Source: Benincasa hispida (taxonomy: Eukaryota; Streptophyta; Magnoliopsida; Cucurbitales; Cucurbitaceae). Taken from it: DNA of 64,000 bases. The number at the start of each line of letters is the position of its first letter. Positions within the stretch are counted from its first letter, which is position 1. This document shows, in pieces, positions 36,829 through 49,987 of this stretch. The notes beneath the pieces are model-generated. The model saw only the letters and a list, made by a program, of their open reading frames with translations. It was not told where the DNA came from and did not search any database. The stretch is taken from assembly GCF_009727055.1 (NCBI RefSeq), contig NC_052353.1, positions 62,719,864 to 62,783,863 of the forward strand, given 5' to 3'. Both the position numbers and the translations under genes were made by a program.

Positions 36829-38692
36829 TGATAACTTGTAGAAATACAAGTTATTTATACTGTTTTATTTAGATATTGAGGCCAAAAGAAAGAAAAGTTG
36901 TATCTATACTATAGAAATTGGCTAAGGAATGTGAGAATTATAAATTGTCTTCAATACACCCACTGACACCATTGCGATGGTAGAAAATAATGTTTCAGTT
37001 CTGTTTTGCAGGAAATCAAGTCACCATATGCGTTCTGGCTCAAAGATAAACGGAACAATGCATCTACGTTGCATTGCACCCGTCACTCAATAATGAAGAG
37101 ATGATCAACGCAATGATGATGCATGCGACAATCGATCAAGAGTTTTGCGATCAATGCAACTTCAACCGCATACGGTAATAAAAAACAACACAGCATGCGG
37201 GCAAATGATTGAAGATGTAAAGAGCAACATAATTGCGGAGGATTCTGACGCATGTACAGCTGACCGTTGTGCATTACTAACGGGATTGATTGCGTAACAG
37301 AAGGAATATTCACTCCACCATTTCAGGAACTGCCTTAACAATAAAGTGGGGACCACGCTGCAAAGAGTCGAAGCTTCGCCTATAAATAGCTTCTGCAATT
37401 CCATTGAAAGATATACTGGATAAGAGAGAATTGATACTTGTATATACTCAATAAGGGAGACTTGAATACTGATCTAAGAGAGAGACTGATTGGGCAATTA
37501 ATCGGAGTAGATCCGAGAAGAATCAAGAGACAAGGCCGAGAGGTAAGTCTTTGGGCAAAGAATCCTTTCAATCCCCACCGTCGAAGCTCTCTACGAAAGT
37601 CACTTCTACTAGACGAGCAAGCCTGAGAGGGAAGCTCTTCTCTTCATCCATTCCACATGCCGGCAAGCAAAACCTCCATCCAGATCTGTGTCAAAACGTT
37701 GACACTCTTCTGTATTTATTTCTATCTCGTTTTCATAACTTGTACTCATCTTCTTTACTCTATCATTCACATCATGTATCAGATGCTTAATCTTAGTATT
37801 AATTGTTATGATCATTTCCACTATCATCTCTCTGTCTATTTCTGTTCATCCATGATTCACTTTCTCCATGATGTTTTCTTAATTCCCTGGGTAATTAATA
37901 AGAATTAAGCAAGTAAATTGATCTGTGTTAAGGAAATAATTTTGTTTAGCTAAAGCATGCTAGACGACATCTTCACCTGTGAGAGCAGAAGTGAAGATGC
38001 CATTCTGTCTATCGAGAGAGGGTTGGAAGAATGCATTAACTAAAGCAAGAAGTACTTCCTGAGATGGAAGCAACCTTGCGTTCATCATGTTCATCCCTGT
38101 TTCACCATAGAGATATGGGAATGCAGCCGATCACCGAGAGATGTACGCTAAGGGAAAACGGAACCTTAATTACATCTTTAACACAGTTAACGAACTTGCG
38201 ATGTTTTTACTAATTATTCTTTCTAATTCTGATTCATACATAAAGACTTGCCATCGCATACCACGATCCTTTGTATAACTTCACAGTTAGTCTTGAACTC
38301 AGTATCATGTATCATGAAACTTGTATCTTGTATCATAATAGTTTAGGACTTTACTTTTATCGCACTTTTATTTTATCAATGCAATTTATGTTTATCGCAA
38401 TTTAAATTCATGTACACACAAAATATTTTATTAATTGTAAAACCGGTCGCATATATCACGAAAGTAACACATTAACGAAAACAATCCCTGTGTTCGACCT
38501 CGGATTACTCTGAGAAACTTGGGTTGGAATTATACTTGGTTTCAGCGCAAGGAAACTTGTGACAACGCATTATTCTATAGAATACTACAAGCATATAGTT
38601 GATAACACATATATATTTAGAAGTAGTAATGCATAACACAACATCCACACTCCACATCCATCTTTATATACAATACATTTGTCACATTTACA
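36829..38692 (+). mobile_element. Solo LTR (1,864 bp) with CTATC target duplication and a terminal hairpin
   Basis: It starts TGATAACTTGTAG and ends CACATTTACA. CTATC flanks it at 36824-36828 and 38693-38697. The host antisense LTR aligns across the site once the insert is removed. A TATA-like cctataaatagc lies at 37379-37390. The tail has ccctgtgttcgacctcgga, a motif seen near the 3' end of some gypsy LTRs. It is related to 45084-46768. Open frames inside show no domain. Confidence 0.85.
36831..36854 (+). other. Hairpin with GAAA loop at the solo-LTR 5' end
   Basis: A perfect 10-bp stem (ATAACTTGTA with TACAAGTTAT) closes a GAAA loop, two bases in from the LTR terminus. The related LTR at 45084 keeps the fold with a compensating base-pair change. 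Confidence 0.75.
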
Positions 38693-39425
38693 CTATCTAC
38701 CCGGTCTTATCCCTGAAATGAGAGGCTTATTAAGTCGGTGCTGTTGAGCCAACCCTCACCTATGTAAATCTAAGGATAATCTCGAATAAACAAGAGTTCA
38801 TAGTTAGCTCAGGATTAAGGTCAAGTTACCTAGGTCATCGTTTTGAAATAGTTAGTCTCAAATAGTAAACAACGTTATAAAGTAAGAGTGACTTATTTCA
38901 TGGTCCAATCTTGTGCAAACTCATTGCACAGGATTCCCCTACTCCTTATCTCATCACATGTACGAATTCTGATCACTTCATTTGTAGCACTTTACAACTT
39001 CTTGTAACAATTACAGAGTGGGCCGCATCTGATAATATTACTAGAACAAGGCACCCAATCTTATTCATATACTATAGATCATTTTGACTATTTACTCGAA
39101 CCTGATCTACTTTTATGTCTCCACATAAAGTTCAAGTACTCATATAATAGTCATGGATCTTTTAGTTTATTGGATTTATTTCTAAAATGAAATAAGCAAT
39201 TCAAATATTCAATAAAAACTTATTAAATTTTTAGAATAAGTTTATTGTTTACAAACCATGAGTTTTAGGACATATAACCCAATAGTATTTTGTCAAGATT
39301 GTCTTGCTCTAGTGAAGGAGTATTTGGCTGCCCCTCGGTAGCATCTATTCTAACTCACTAAAATATTTTTTCAAATAAATAAAGAATTACAAGTATTTTA
39401 TTACTTTTACTAAAATTTGATTTAG

Positions 39426-41372
39426 ATGCAATTTACTTCTAGAATTTGTTTATGTTTCAACATATCAAACTCGATTATACGATTCTTAGCCTCTGATAAA
39501 TTCAATGGAGTGGGTTATTCAAATTGGAAGTCAAACATAAACACAATACAAGTAGTTGATGATTTGAGATTTGTTTTAATGGAGGAAGTCCTCCTCTTCC
39601 CAATCCTAACATAACCCGAAATGTTTGGGATATTTATGACAGATGGGCCTGGGCAAATGAAAAAGCCATAGCTTATATTTTGGCAAGCATATCTGACATG
39701 CTTACCAAAAAGCATGAAATTATGGTCACTACAAGAGAGATCATAGAGTCGTTGCAAGGGATGTTTGGATAACTGTCCTTATCGACATGACATGATGCTA
39801 TTAAATACATTTATAATTCGCGTATGAAGGAAAGAACTTCTGTTAGAGAACATGTTCTGGATATGATGGCCCATTTCAATATAACAGAGGCAAATAGGGC
39901 TGTCATAGATGAGAAGAGCCAAGTTAATATGATAATGGAATCTCTTCCAAAGAGTTTTCTAACTTTTCGTATGAATGCTGTAATGAATAAGATTGATTAC
40001 AACTTGACGACTCTTCTCAATGAACCCAGACTTACCAATCTTTAATGAAAAATAAAGAAGTGGAAGCAAATGTTGTTTCCCAAAGAAAATTTTACAAGGG
40101 TGCTTAATCTAGTACAAAACCCTCTAAAAAGAAGTCTGAATCTTCGAAGGATAAGAGTATCCAGATGAAGAAAAAAGGAAAAAGGGAAGGAACAGTCTCC
40201 TGGTACTAAAAACAAGACGAAAGTTGCAAAAGGAAAATGTTTCCATTGCAACATTGACGGACATTGGAAATGCTGTACCCTAAGTATCTTGCGGAGAAGA
40301 AAGATGAGAAGGCAGATCAAGGTAAATGTGATTTACTTGTCATAGAAACATGTTTAGTGGAAAGTTCTCACTTAACCTGGATATTGGATTCAGACGTCGC
40401 TAATCATATTTGCACTTTCTTACAGGAAACTAGTTCTTGGAAGCAGCCATCAGAAAATGAAATGACTTTCAAGGTGAGAACAAGTGAAGTCATTTCAGCA
40501 GAAGTATTGGGAGATATCAAGTTATTTTTTTTGGAGATTCTTACATTTTACTTGAAAATGTATATTATGTACCTAAAATGAAAAGGAACTTAATCTCTGT
40601 ATCTTATTTGCTGGGACATATGTATAAAGTCACTTTTGATATAAATGAAGTTTTCATTAATTCAAAAGGTGTTCAAATGTGTATAACTAAACTTGAAAAT
40701 AACTTGTATGTGTTAAAACCAACAGAGGCAAAAGCCATTTTAAATATAGAGATGTTTAAAACAATAGAAACTCAAAATAAGAAAAGAAAGATTTCTCCTA
40801 ACACCTATCTTTAGCACTTAAAACTTGATCACAAAAATCTCAACAGGATTGAAAGATTAGTTAAACATGGTCATCCAAATCAGTTAGAAGATAGATCTTT
40901 ACATCCATGTGAATCATGTCTTGAGGGAAAAATGACTAAAAGGTCTTTTTTAGAAAAAGGTCTTAGAGCCAAAGAACCTCCAGAAGTTATACATTCAGAC
41001 CTTTGTGGTCTGATGAATGTCAAAGCTCGGAGAGGATCTGAATATTATGTTAGTTTCATTGATGATTGTTCCAGATATGACTATATTTACCTAATGCATC
41101 AAAAGTATAAGACACGTGAAAAGTTCAACAAATATAAGACTGAGGTTGAAAACCTATTAGGTAAAAGGATAAAAATACTTCGATCAGATTGGGGTGGTGA
41201 GTATATAGATTTAAAATTCCAGAACTATTTATTAGAACATGAAATTCAATCCCAACTCACAGGACCAAGTACACCACAATAAAATGGTGTAGCAGAAAGG
41301 AGAAATCAAACCTTGTTAGACATGGTTCGTTCAATGATGAGTTATGCACAATTACTTTGGTCATTTTGGGGG
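39426..41372 (+). pseudogene. Copia gag-protease-integrase fragment, degenerate
   Basis: In order: the gag N-terminal part (NGVGYSNWKSNINTIQVVDD, then LRFVLMEE), TSVREHVLDMMAHFNI and SLPKSFLTFRMNA; a damaged CCHC knuckle (CFHCNIDGHWK at about 40240, with a shift just after); the protease site altered to WILDSDVANH (a DSG motif is expected); GAG-pre-integrase (CESCLEGKMTKRSF); and the integrase core (VIHSDLCGL, FIDDCSRYDY, LRSDWGGEY, then NGVAERRNQTLLDMVRSMMS). Stops lie at 39613, 40044, 40580, 40813 and 41281. The frame ends at 41372, where a copia leader begins, so RT and RNase H are absent. Copia order is gag-PR-INT-RT-RH, so this is the 5' two-thirds of an element. Confidence 0.85.
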
Positions 41373-41375
41373 TAT

Positions 41376-42774
41376 TTATGCATGCATTAAGCATATTCAT
41401 GCATCATCTTTATATTATAGTATAAGGGTGTATGAAAGCATATATTCTTAATTCATTACCAAGTATATAAGAGTTATATATAGTAATGAATGGACATTGC
41501 ATAAAGCATGACACATAGATTAAAATTTATAATAGTCATAAATACCTAGTTATGCATAACAATGAGAATGGTTTTGGTTTTTTTCTTTTATAAGTGTTAT
41601 AAGGGAATTAGAACTAAAATCAATAAGAAAGACATGCATGCGAAATTAGGCTTAAATAATGTTTTTAAAAGAGTTTTTACACTTGGTGAAGATAGACCTA
41701 AGATCACGGTTCTAATGAGATTAGCAACCTAAGGTTTAATCTTTTAATCTGTTTCATGGGATTAAATTGACTAATAAAAGATTAAATATGTAGCAAATCT
41801 ATCTATAAGGGACCTTTTGTCTAAGGCGAGTTCTGTCTAAGCTGGGGTACTTAAGCTAACGGAAACGGAACACCCCTACCTAGGAACCTACTTGGAAAAG
41901 TGAATTAGATAGATTTGATGCATGCATGCAAATTTGAGGATAGTCTGTTAAAGAATTTAATAGGACTTGACTTGAACTTGTTTAATTTCAAAGATGAATT
42001 GTTTTTTAACAAATTAAATTGACTTAGATAAAATCAGTAGCTGGATGGACTAAGTTAATGAACCCCTAGGTAGAACATTCAGTGGGAGGTACTTGGGATA
42101 TATGATACTTCATTTAAACCTTTTCACGTTTCTCCCTTTATGTTCACATCGTGAGATCTATCCTCGGCATCGTGGCACCCTGGGAGTGTCCCTTAAAGGA
42201 TGATGTTTGGGTTGGTCAATACCAAGGTGAATGGAGAGAATGTCTATAGTAAGTGGGAGCGGAATGTGTGACAACATATTCCACGGTCTCTCTCATTAGG
42301 TTGGATAACGTTTCTGTGCATCGCCTTGAGGTACCCTGGAAGTGTCCCCCTATAATATGGTAGTTTTGCTGACTCTTTATCAGATCTCTTGTATAGGATA
42401 AGGTCACTTTAGTCTCTTGTCTTAATCTTCTTTTTCCCAACGGTGGGCGCATTAGAGCGAGACTCTAGAATCGAAAATGAGAGGTTACACTTATGTGGAA
42501 TTGTTAAAGGTAACAATTCTGGATCAAAAAATGGTCACTGTTAGTGTTAGTTACAAGAGTTGTTTTTGCCTAATGGTTAAGAGTGTCTCATCCCAGTGAA
42601 GGGGCATTTAATCATCCCATCGGTGATGTTTTTCTTGCCTCGCAGGGGCAACATTCCGAAGTAGTTGTCTTTTCACTTAGGGTCATGGAAACTATTTGTC
42701 TAAAACTAAAATTGGTGTTAAAAAGTGGTAATGCATAGATTCATTAAATTTGTTATGTTTTCAACAATGTAGAA
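41376..42774 (+). other. Second copia leader region upstream of a gag start
   Basis: No coding. The first 300 bases align with the leader at 34640-34930. The region runs without a break into the gag ATG at 42775. It contains repeated phrases such as ccctgg(g/a)agtgtccc at 42178 and 42333. Confidence 0.55.
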
Positions 42775-43095
42775 ATGGCTATAACCACATTAGCTCTATT
42801 AAGCGCCGATAACTTAACTGGCGAGAATTACGCTAGTCGAAAACACACGATTACTACAATATTATTCATCGATGACCTGAGGTTCGTCCTGACGGAGGAG
42901 TGTCCTCCTATTCCACCTCATAATGCCACTCGAAATGTTCGGGAAGCTTGTAAGAGATGGACACGGGCGAACGATAAGACCCGAGCTTACATCTTGGCCA
43001 GTCTTAACGATGTTTTGGCCAAGAAGTATGGGCTTATGGTCTCAACGCGTGAGATCATGGAGTCCCTGTATGGAATGTTTGGACAATCTATGGTC
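42775..43095 (+). pseudogene. Copia gag, N-terminal fragment
   Basis: An ATG at 42775 opens MAITTLALLSADNLTGENYA, then IDDLRFVLTEECPPIPPHN, then SLNDVLAKKYGLMVSTREIM and SLYGMFGQ. These match block by block the gag at 39426-39770. The raw open frame continues to 43353, but homology ends near 43095. From about 43100 the sequence is the antisense leader, PBS and LTR of another element, so the rest of the frame is a chance fusion. Confidence 0.83.
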
Positions 43096-45083
43096 TCAGC
43101 ACAACAGAAGCGTGATAGGCCCATAACCCACAAGTTCCAAGATCGGAACCTGGCTCTGATACCAACTGAAGGAACTCTTATCAAAGAGAACCTCTATAAG
43201 CAGAAGCAAGATCGTTCCAAATTCATTATGAGTGAATTACAAGCATTCACAAACACACAAGCCAATTATGCATCTTTTAACAAATTACGACATGAATTCA
43301 TAAATAAAAATAAAGGGAACGAGAGACATACCTTTGAAGAACATTTCTTCTAACTTTCTTTTGCTCTCGTGGAGTCTGGAACAACAACCTCTCGCTATCG
43401 ATTAGAACACCAACCCAATCGTCTAGTGGATCATGTGGTCAATAACGAATAACCTTCTCCATGAACAAGTAACCTCTCGGACACCACCACTCAGTAACCT
43501 TGTATTCTCGGAGTGAGAATCTAAGAGGTGTGGGCTCTATTGGATTTGGTAGAGGTTTGGAGGAAACAATCATTGCACTCAACGACCAAGTAAGTGGTAG
43601 AGGGATACTATCTATCTTATAGACTTGATAGACAATGGCGCTTGATCGTTTAGTAAAAGTCAGCAGGTACACGATCGTTTAAGAAATCAAGTGTGATCAT
43701 TTACACAATCGTTTAGTGAAGCTCGCTTGACACGCGATCGTTTAGTAAAAAGCTACCCGATCATTTAAAGAATGACACGTGTACACGATCGTTTAGACAA
43801 ACACTTGAAGCTATCGTGTAGTCTCTCGTGAGCTAAACGATAGACTGTGTACTCAAATGAAGCGATTCAGTGATTCTTCCCCAAAAGGAAAACATTTTTC
43901 ATTTTATCCTTCAGTTATGAAAACTGAATACAACCTCCCATTTTCACGTATGGTTAAAGAGAAAACCACCTACAATTATCTCATAATTGTTTTAATTATA
44001 AATACATATAATAACTAACTTATCATATTATATTTATAACCTATAGTTTTAATATCACATGATATGTAACATTTAAACTATAGTTCTTTTTTCCTTTACT
44101 TGATATAAACCATATTTATATCAAACTCCAATTAATGTATCTCATACATTATGTCAACTATATCATATATAATTGAACCAGTTTAATCATATCATATATA
44201 CTCAAACTCCCTCTTGTCAATTTGAACACTTCAAACTGACCCAAAAATTGATTCTCAATTTGAATCCATTGAGCTACCATGGGACCTTATGGACTTGTAA
44301 CTTGTAGCTCTAACGGTACGTGAATAACTGACTAAACTCTTTAGTCACGAGATCCACCATTCGTTAACTACCAGACACTCCACTAAAGATCGATAGCTGC
44401 ACTATTCTCTCTACAGATATATTTCTGTGTCCATCGAATATAACAAGTCAACAGTACGATAACCCTTCATAGATCCTTGTAAGTACAGCTGGGCCAATTT
44501 ACCGTTTTCCCCTGTAGTTACATCTAACTTCTTAAGTACCACTGATCCCTCTAACGAACAATACATCATAGTCCTAATATGAATGGACACCTCTCGGGCC
44601 TTGAGAAGGTGTGTGGCGCCACATCGTTCAAGTCTCGGAATCAGTCCTTAAGTGAGCAATCTATCTACTTACCCCTGTTTTGGGAAGGAGTGAATTTCAT
44701 CTTGTGTACCTGAGTTCCCAACTCCCCAATCAGATAAATCTTCAAAGTGGTAGGTGTGAGTCAACAATTTGGCCACTCGCACCCATGCAAATCAAAGGAC
44801 TGCCCTCAAGGGCAGGAGTTCCCAACTTACTCAGGATTAAGGTTATGTTACCTATGGTCATTCTAGTGAAATGAAGTCTCTGTCATGAACGACGTTATAT
44901 AATGAGACTAAAAACTTCGTGGTCCGATCTTATACAAACTTCTTTATATAGGACACCCCCCGCTCGCACATCTCCACATGAATGATTAGGATCAGACCAT
45001 CTGTAGGACGTCACAACACTTGTAACTATCTACAAAGCGAGCCACATCCGTCGTGTCACCAGGATAAGGTTCCCTCCAATATC

Positions 45084-46768
45084 TGATAGCTTGTAGAAAT
45101 ACAAGCTATTGTAGCCTTTTATTTAGAATTATGAGGGTTAATAAGCAGAATATGTGTTAATAATACCAAGAATTCATATGGAAAAATGAGCTTACATCGA
45201 CTAGCACTAGAAATCCTCACTAACTTTATACCATGCGTTATTATGCGTCAAAGCATCCATTTTTGCAGCTATTGCAGGAATTAACCGCATGCGTCAATCC
45301 CAGACTGCTGTAAGAGTAATCGCATGCATTGAGTATCATAAAGACTAGTTCACCGTATGGAATGTTGTGTCCGCAGAGTGATAATCGTGCTGAAAGATTG
45401 ATTGCCAAGTGGGTGGAATGCGTTGACACTTTAGGAGAAAGCAACATGAATACATACCTTGGGAGTATCAATAAGATAAGGTTATGCTGACATTTCTCAT
45501 ACCGTGACAAGATATTCCGAATTCAATGGTTTCCATAAATCCTCTACATTCGTCTTGGCCCACATCTAGAACTATCCTCAACGGTTTGTGTAGTGAGTCA
45601 GAACGCAATCATCAATGCTGTCGGCGTTTGAGCTCTATAAATAGAGCCTTGGATCTTCACTTCAAATCATCTGAGTTTCTGCCTTAAGGCAGATCTTTGT
45701 GATCACAGATGAGAGCATGAGCAAGACTAAAGTGTTCGAGGGTTCTTCACCTCCACAACCCCTTCCGAGTGACGACCAGAGTTTCGTCGGAGATAGAGCT
45801 CAAGAGAGACTTCTCCACCATCCATCCATGGTGCCACCAGCAGCCTTGACGCATTTCGGATGAAAAAGCAAGAGATTGCTTGCATCTAGCCTCTTACTTC
45901 TCCTTTTATCTCTGTATTGTATTACATTTTGGCTTAAGACATTAATACATTTTGTAATCAATGCATATCTTAGTTCTTTCAGTACCATCTTCATCATCTT
46001 CATTGTCTTTATCAGCGTCTACATTCATCATTTAGTTAAGTATCGAAGACAGTCGCATACTCAATCGTGTAGCCTAAAGAACGGACGCATGTAGCAATCC
46101 ACTGAGAGGTGTGCATTGCACGAGTATTGTGAGTTAATCCTCTATGCTTGGTGTAAGGCTGTCGCAATGCTTGTCTATGAGTTGATTAGCTACAAATAAG
46201 TATTTGAGAGGGTAAGTAGGGGAACACATTAAAGCAAAGTAAGCTTTGTTCCTAGAGATAGAAGCAACCTTATGCTAAACGCAACCATGCATTATAGTGA
46301 TATAAGCATGCGACTGCCCACCGAATGGTGTCGATGCGTTAATGTGGTGAGCTGGGATTACTCGAGCGATCAAAAATAATGAAGTCATCTTATTATGCGT
46401 TAAGAGTTGCTGCATCTCTACAAATTCTCTTAGTTAAACTTCCATTGCTCAATCTGTTTAGTTAGGAGTAGGAGTAGTGCATAATTCTTTAACTTCTATC
46501 CTTTTATTTTTATTTATCGCCTCAAACGCATTACTTCACAAACAATATTTAGTTACAAGTCTCTGTGTTCGACCTCGGATCATCTTGAGAAACTTGCGTT
46601 CTCGTTTGGCGAGAAAGCAAGAAAACTTGTGATAGGAATGCATGATCATTGCATACGAGCTTAACGCATATTTCATATTTTCTAGTGCAATGCATAATCG
46701 TCGATGTATAGAGATCAACGTATAACATAAGACAAGCATATTTTCCTCTCCTCTTTTTCGAACCAACA
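45084..46768 (+). mobile_element. Solo LTR (1,685 bp), relative of 36829-38692, with ATATC/ATATT duplication
   Basis: It starts TGATAGCTTGTAG and ends CGAACCAACA. Flanks are ATATC (45079-45083) and ATATT (46769-46773), one base different. The host LTR sequence matches across the site (compare 28164-28240). TATA-like ctctataaatagagcc lies at 45635-45650. The tail phrase ctgtgttcgacctcggatc occurs near 46563. Related to the other solo LTR in termini, length and tail. Confidence 0.82.
45086..45109 (+). other. Hairpin with GAAA loop at the solo-LTR 5' end
   Basis: The 10-bp stem ATAGCTTGTA/TACAAGCTAT closes a GAAA loop. Compared with the copy at 36831, one A-T pair has become G-C on both sides of the stem. 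Confidence 0.75.
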
Positions 46769-47023
46769 ATATTCACATACTACAGTCCATTTAGATTATC
46801 ACTTAAGGCATGATCCACTTGTATGTCTCCACATACATGCTTAAGTGACAACGATAACCAGAGATTTTAGTTTATTGGTTTGTGGTAAATACAAATAAAA
46901 CATCTCATGTTTCATAGACAACAGAGAAGAAAATATCTCATATTATTACATCACAAGCGTTTGTTCTTACAAGTGTTTACAAATTACAGGACCCAACGAG
47001 AGTTTAAGGCATTAACCCTAACA

Positions 47024-47719
47024 TAAGAAACAGTGTCCTAAGACACCTCAAGAAGTTGAGGAAATGAAAAGAATTCCTTATGCATCAGCAGTGGGAGCTT
47101 GATGTACGCTATGTTATGTACACGTCCCGACATATGCTTTGCAGTTGGAATTGTCAGCAATTTCAGTCCAACCCTGGACATAACCTTTGGACTACTGTTA
47201 AGAACATCCTTAAGTATCTTTGAAGAGATGGACTATATGCTCGTGGATGGTCCTAAGGATTTGATCCTTGCAGGATACATTGATTCTGATTTTCAGATTG
47301 ATGTAGATTCTAGGAAATCTACTTCAGGATCAATATTTACTCTTAACGGAGGAGCAATAGTGTGAAGAAGCATCAAATAGAGTTGTATTACTGATTCCAC
47401 GATGGAGGTAGGATCTGTAGCTACATGTGAAGCAACTAAAGAAGCAGTATGACTTAGAAAGTTTCTGATGGATTTGGAAGTGGTTTCAAATATGCATATG
47501 CCAATCACTCTGTATTATGATAATAGTAGAGTAGTTGCTAACTCAAAGGAACCAAGGAGCCACAAATGCGGGGAACACATCAAGAGAAAGTACCATCTAA
47601 TAATGGAGATAGTATATAGAGGAGACGTGATAGTCACGAAAATAGCCTCTGAAGATAATCTTCCTGATCCATTTACGAAGGGTCTCACGACTAAAGTGTT
47701 CGAGGGTCACCTGGTCTGA
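47024..47719 (+). pseudogene. Copia reverse transcriptase end and RNase H
   Basis: It reads IPYASAVGSLMY, then LCTRPDICFAVGIVS (the end of the RT domain), then LAGYIDSDFQIDVDSRKSTS (the RNase H start, with the conserved Asp of Y-D-S-D), EATKEAV and PITLYYDNSRVVANSKEPRS, and finally DNLPDPFTKGLTTKVFEGH. Copia polyproteins normally end this way, just before the PPT. The reading frame changes near 47098, 47363 and 47450, and stops are present. The RT catalytic YVDD segment lies further upstream and is missing. Confidence 0.87.
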
Positions 47720-47857
47720 TTAGAACTACGAGCTTCATAAATCTAGGGCAAGTGGGAGAATTTCAAGGGTATATAGATGGCCTAGTTTATTGTATTTTCT
47801 CTTGTCTTAACATTATATATAGTTGTATATATTAGTAACCAACTAGAGTTTTACTCC

Positions 47858-47868
47858 AAGTGGGAGAT
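47858..47868 (+). other. Polypurine tract of the copia element
   Basis: aagtgggagat immediately precedes the 3' LTR start TGTTGGGAATATCC at 47869. Confidence 0.85.
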
Positions 47869-49987
47869 TGTTGGGAATATCCTAAAACTTGTAGTTCATA
47901 ATCATGGAAACAAACCAATAAAAGTATTATTGAAGTATTATTGAAGCATTTATTCAATAAAAGTATTATTGAAGCATTTATTCAATAAAAGTGTTATTAA
48001 AATTATATTATGTAATAAAAATCCAATAAACGAACCCATGGCTATAGTATGAATACTGTAACTTTACGTTAAGACATAAAAAAGGATCAAGTTATAGTAT
48101 ATAGCCAAAAAGATATATAAGTATGTGGATGAGATTAGGTACCTCATCCTGGGGACATTATGGATGCGACCTACTTTGTATACTGATACAAACGACGTGA
48201 TCCCGAAATCGTTCATGTGGAGACATGTGAGTAGGGGCATCCTATGCAAAATAATTTTACATAAGATGGGACCACGAAATAGTCACTTTTTCTTTATAAC
48301 GACCGTTTACTGTTAAAACTGACTATTTCAATTCGATGACCAAGGGTAACTCGATCTTAAATCTGAGATAACTATGAACTCCAGTTGATTTAGGATTATC
48401 CTTTAATCCGCATAAGTAAGGGTAGTTTAACAGCACTGCTTAACAAGCCACCCATTTTAGTGATAAGACTGGATAGATAGGTAGGGACATATTTCTGCAA
48501 GATGAAACTCACTCCTACTCGTTTCAGGGTTGACAGATAGGTTGTTCCCTTAAGTACTGATTTCTGGTCTTGAACAAAAGGGACCCGCCCTCTCATGGTC
48601 GAGAGGGACATGGTTTATTAGTTGGACTATAAACTAATTGTTCAGTAGAGGATCAGTAGGAGCTTAAGGAGAAGATGTATTTACAGGGGTAAAACAATAA
48701 TTTTGACCTCACTGTAAATACGAGTGACCTGTGAAGGATTGACTTACTTATTATGGTTAAATCAAGTGAACATAAATATATCTATAGTGAGGAGAGTGCA
48801 ACCATCGAGCTATAGTGGTATGTCTCGATGGTTAACGAATATTGATTAATTTGGTTTAAAGAGAAGCCAATTAAATCTCAAATTGTTGGAGATCATGATC
48901 TGTAGATGCATAAGGTCCATATACTAGCTCATAAAACATTACACCTTGGATTAAAAAATTGAGCAAATTTGAAGTGTTCAAATTTGGACTTAGGATTTGA
49001 ATTTGAAATGTTAAATTCAATTTAGGGTTTGAATAATTATATTCAATATAATTGAACGTTCACATTTATCAAAACTAAACGTAACTGGAGAGTTTAAAAT
49101 ATTAAAATATTGATTTTAAATTGATTACATGAATAGGGATTCATATTTGAATTGAGTGTTTTATTAATTTAATATTTGATATTAAATTTTTTTATTTAAT
49201 TAATTAAATTTGTTTAATTAATTAAATTAAAATTAATTTCAATTTTTAAGAAATTCAACTTTTGGAAAATTGAATTTAAATTATGTTTAATTTAATTTTA
49301 AATTAAATATAATAAAAATTGGAGAAATTGGAATTTTGAGCGAAAAAATCCAACATTTTGACGTTTTAATGGATTTTTCCACATTTCAACACCTTAGCCA
49401 CTCACTTAGTGCTGATTGAAGTGTCAATTAGCTAAGTGTTTGAATGCTTGCATGTTTAAACTTGTTAAATACTTCATCTTTCAGAAATTTGAAGAGGATG
49501 CAATCTGTTTTTCTGATGTTTTAAAGCAGAAAATGTCTTTGCCTTCAAACTTTTTAAAACACTACAAGAATTTTGGCCTTTATGTTGGTTGAAAAAAAAA
49601 TGAAATCTGATGTATAATGTCGGTTTTATTATTATTATTTTTTTTTAAAAGGGGATTTTTAGTGTCGATTTTAAACCGACATTAAAGACCCATTTAATTT
49701 TTCCCTCTTCACTCTCCCCCTATTTTCTTTTTCCTCTCATTTTCACACTTTTCTCTTCCAAACCCTTGCCAATGGGTAGCGTAACCTGCGTCGCCATACA
49801 ACCCGTGCAGGTCTGTTTGTCGTGCAACCCGCGCTGCTGCACTCAGTCGCCCAGATCTGAAGTCGCCTGGATCCATATGCCGCCGTTCGTCGTTCGTCAT
49901 TCGTCCAGATCAGTATGCTCTTCTTCTTTTTCCTCTCTTAAACTCACAGAAATTTTTGTTCTTATGTTACGCCTCTCAACTTCCCTC

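Larger units (their letters stand above)
35000..39284 (-). mobile_element. Antisense copia 5' end (leader, PBS and LTR), interrupted by a solo LTR
   Basis: Reading on the minus strand, an LTR occupies 35251-39284. It starts TATTGGGTTATATGTCC, where TG has mutated to TA. It is followed by a primer-binding site at 35239-35250 (plus strand gctcttatacca) and a leader from 35238 down to about 35000. No coding part follows, so it is a truncated 5' end. An N lies at 36201. The solo LTR at 36829-38692 interrupts it. Confidence 0.75.
43100..47023 (-). mobile_element. Antisense copia 5' end (short leader, PBS and LTR), interrupted by a solo LTR
   Basis: The LTR occupies 43167-47023 on the minus strand (start TGTTAGGGTTAATGCC at 47023). 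A perfect primer-binding site follows (plus strand ggctctgatacca, 43152-43164), then about 50 bases of leader. Several cacgatcgtttag-type motifs lie at 43660-43855. The solo LTR at 45084-46768 splits it. It abuts copia gag on the left and copia RT on the right. It therefore sits inside, and replaces, the middle of a copia pol. Confidence 0.8.

Noticed and set aside
42775..43353. 192-codon copia gag frame as one intact protein
   Set aside because: Homology stops near 43095; the last part is an antisense leader, primer-binding site and LTR read in a chance frame.
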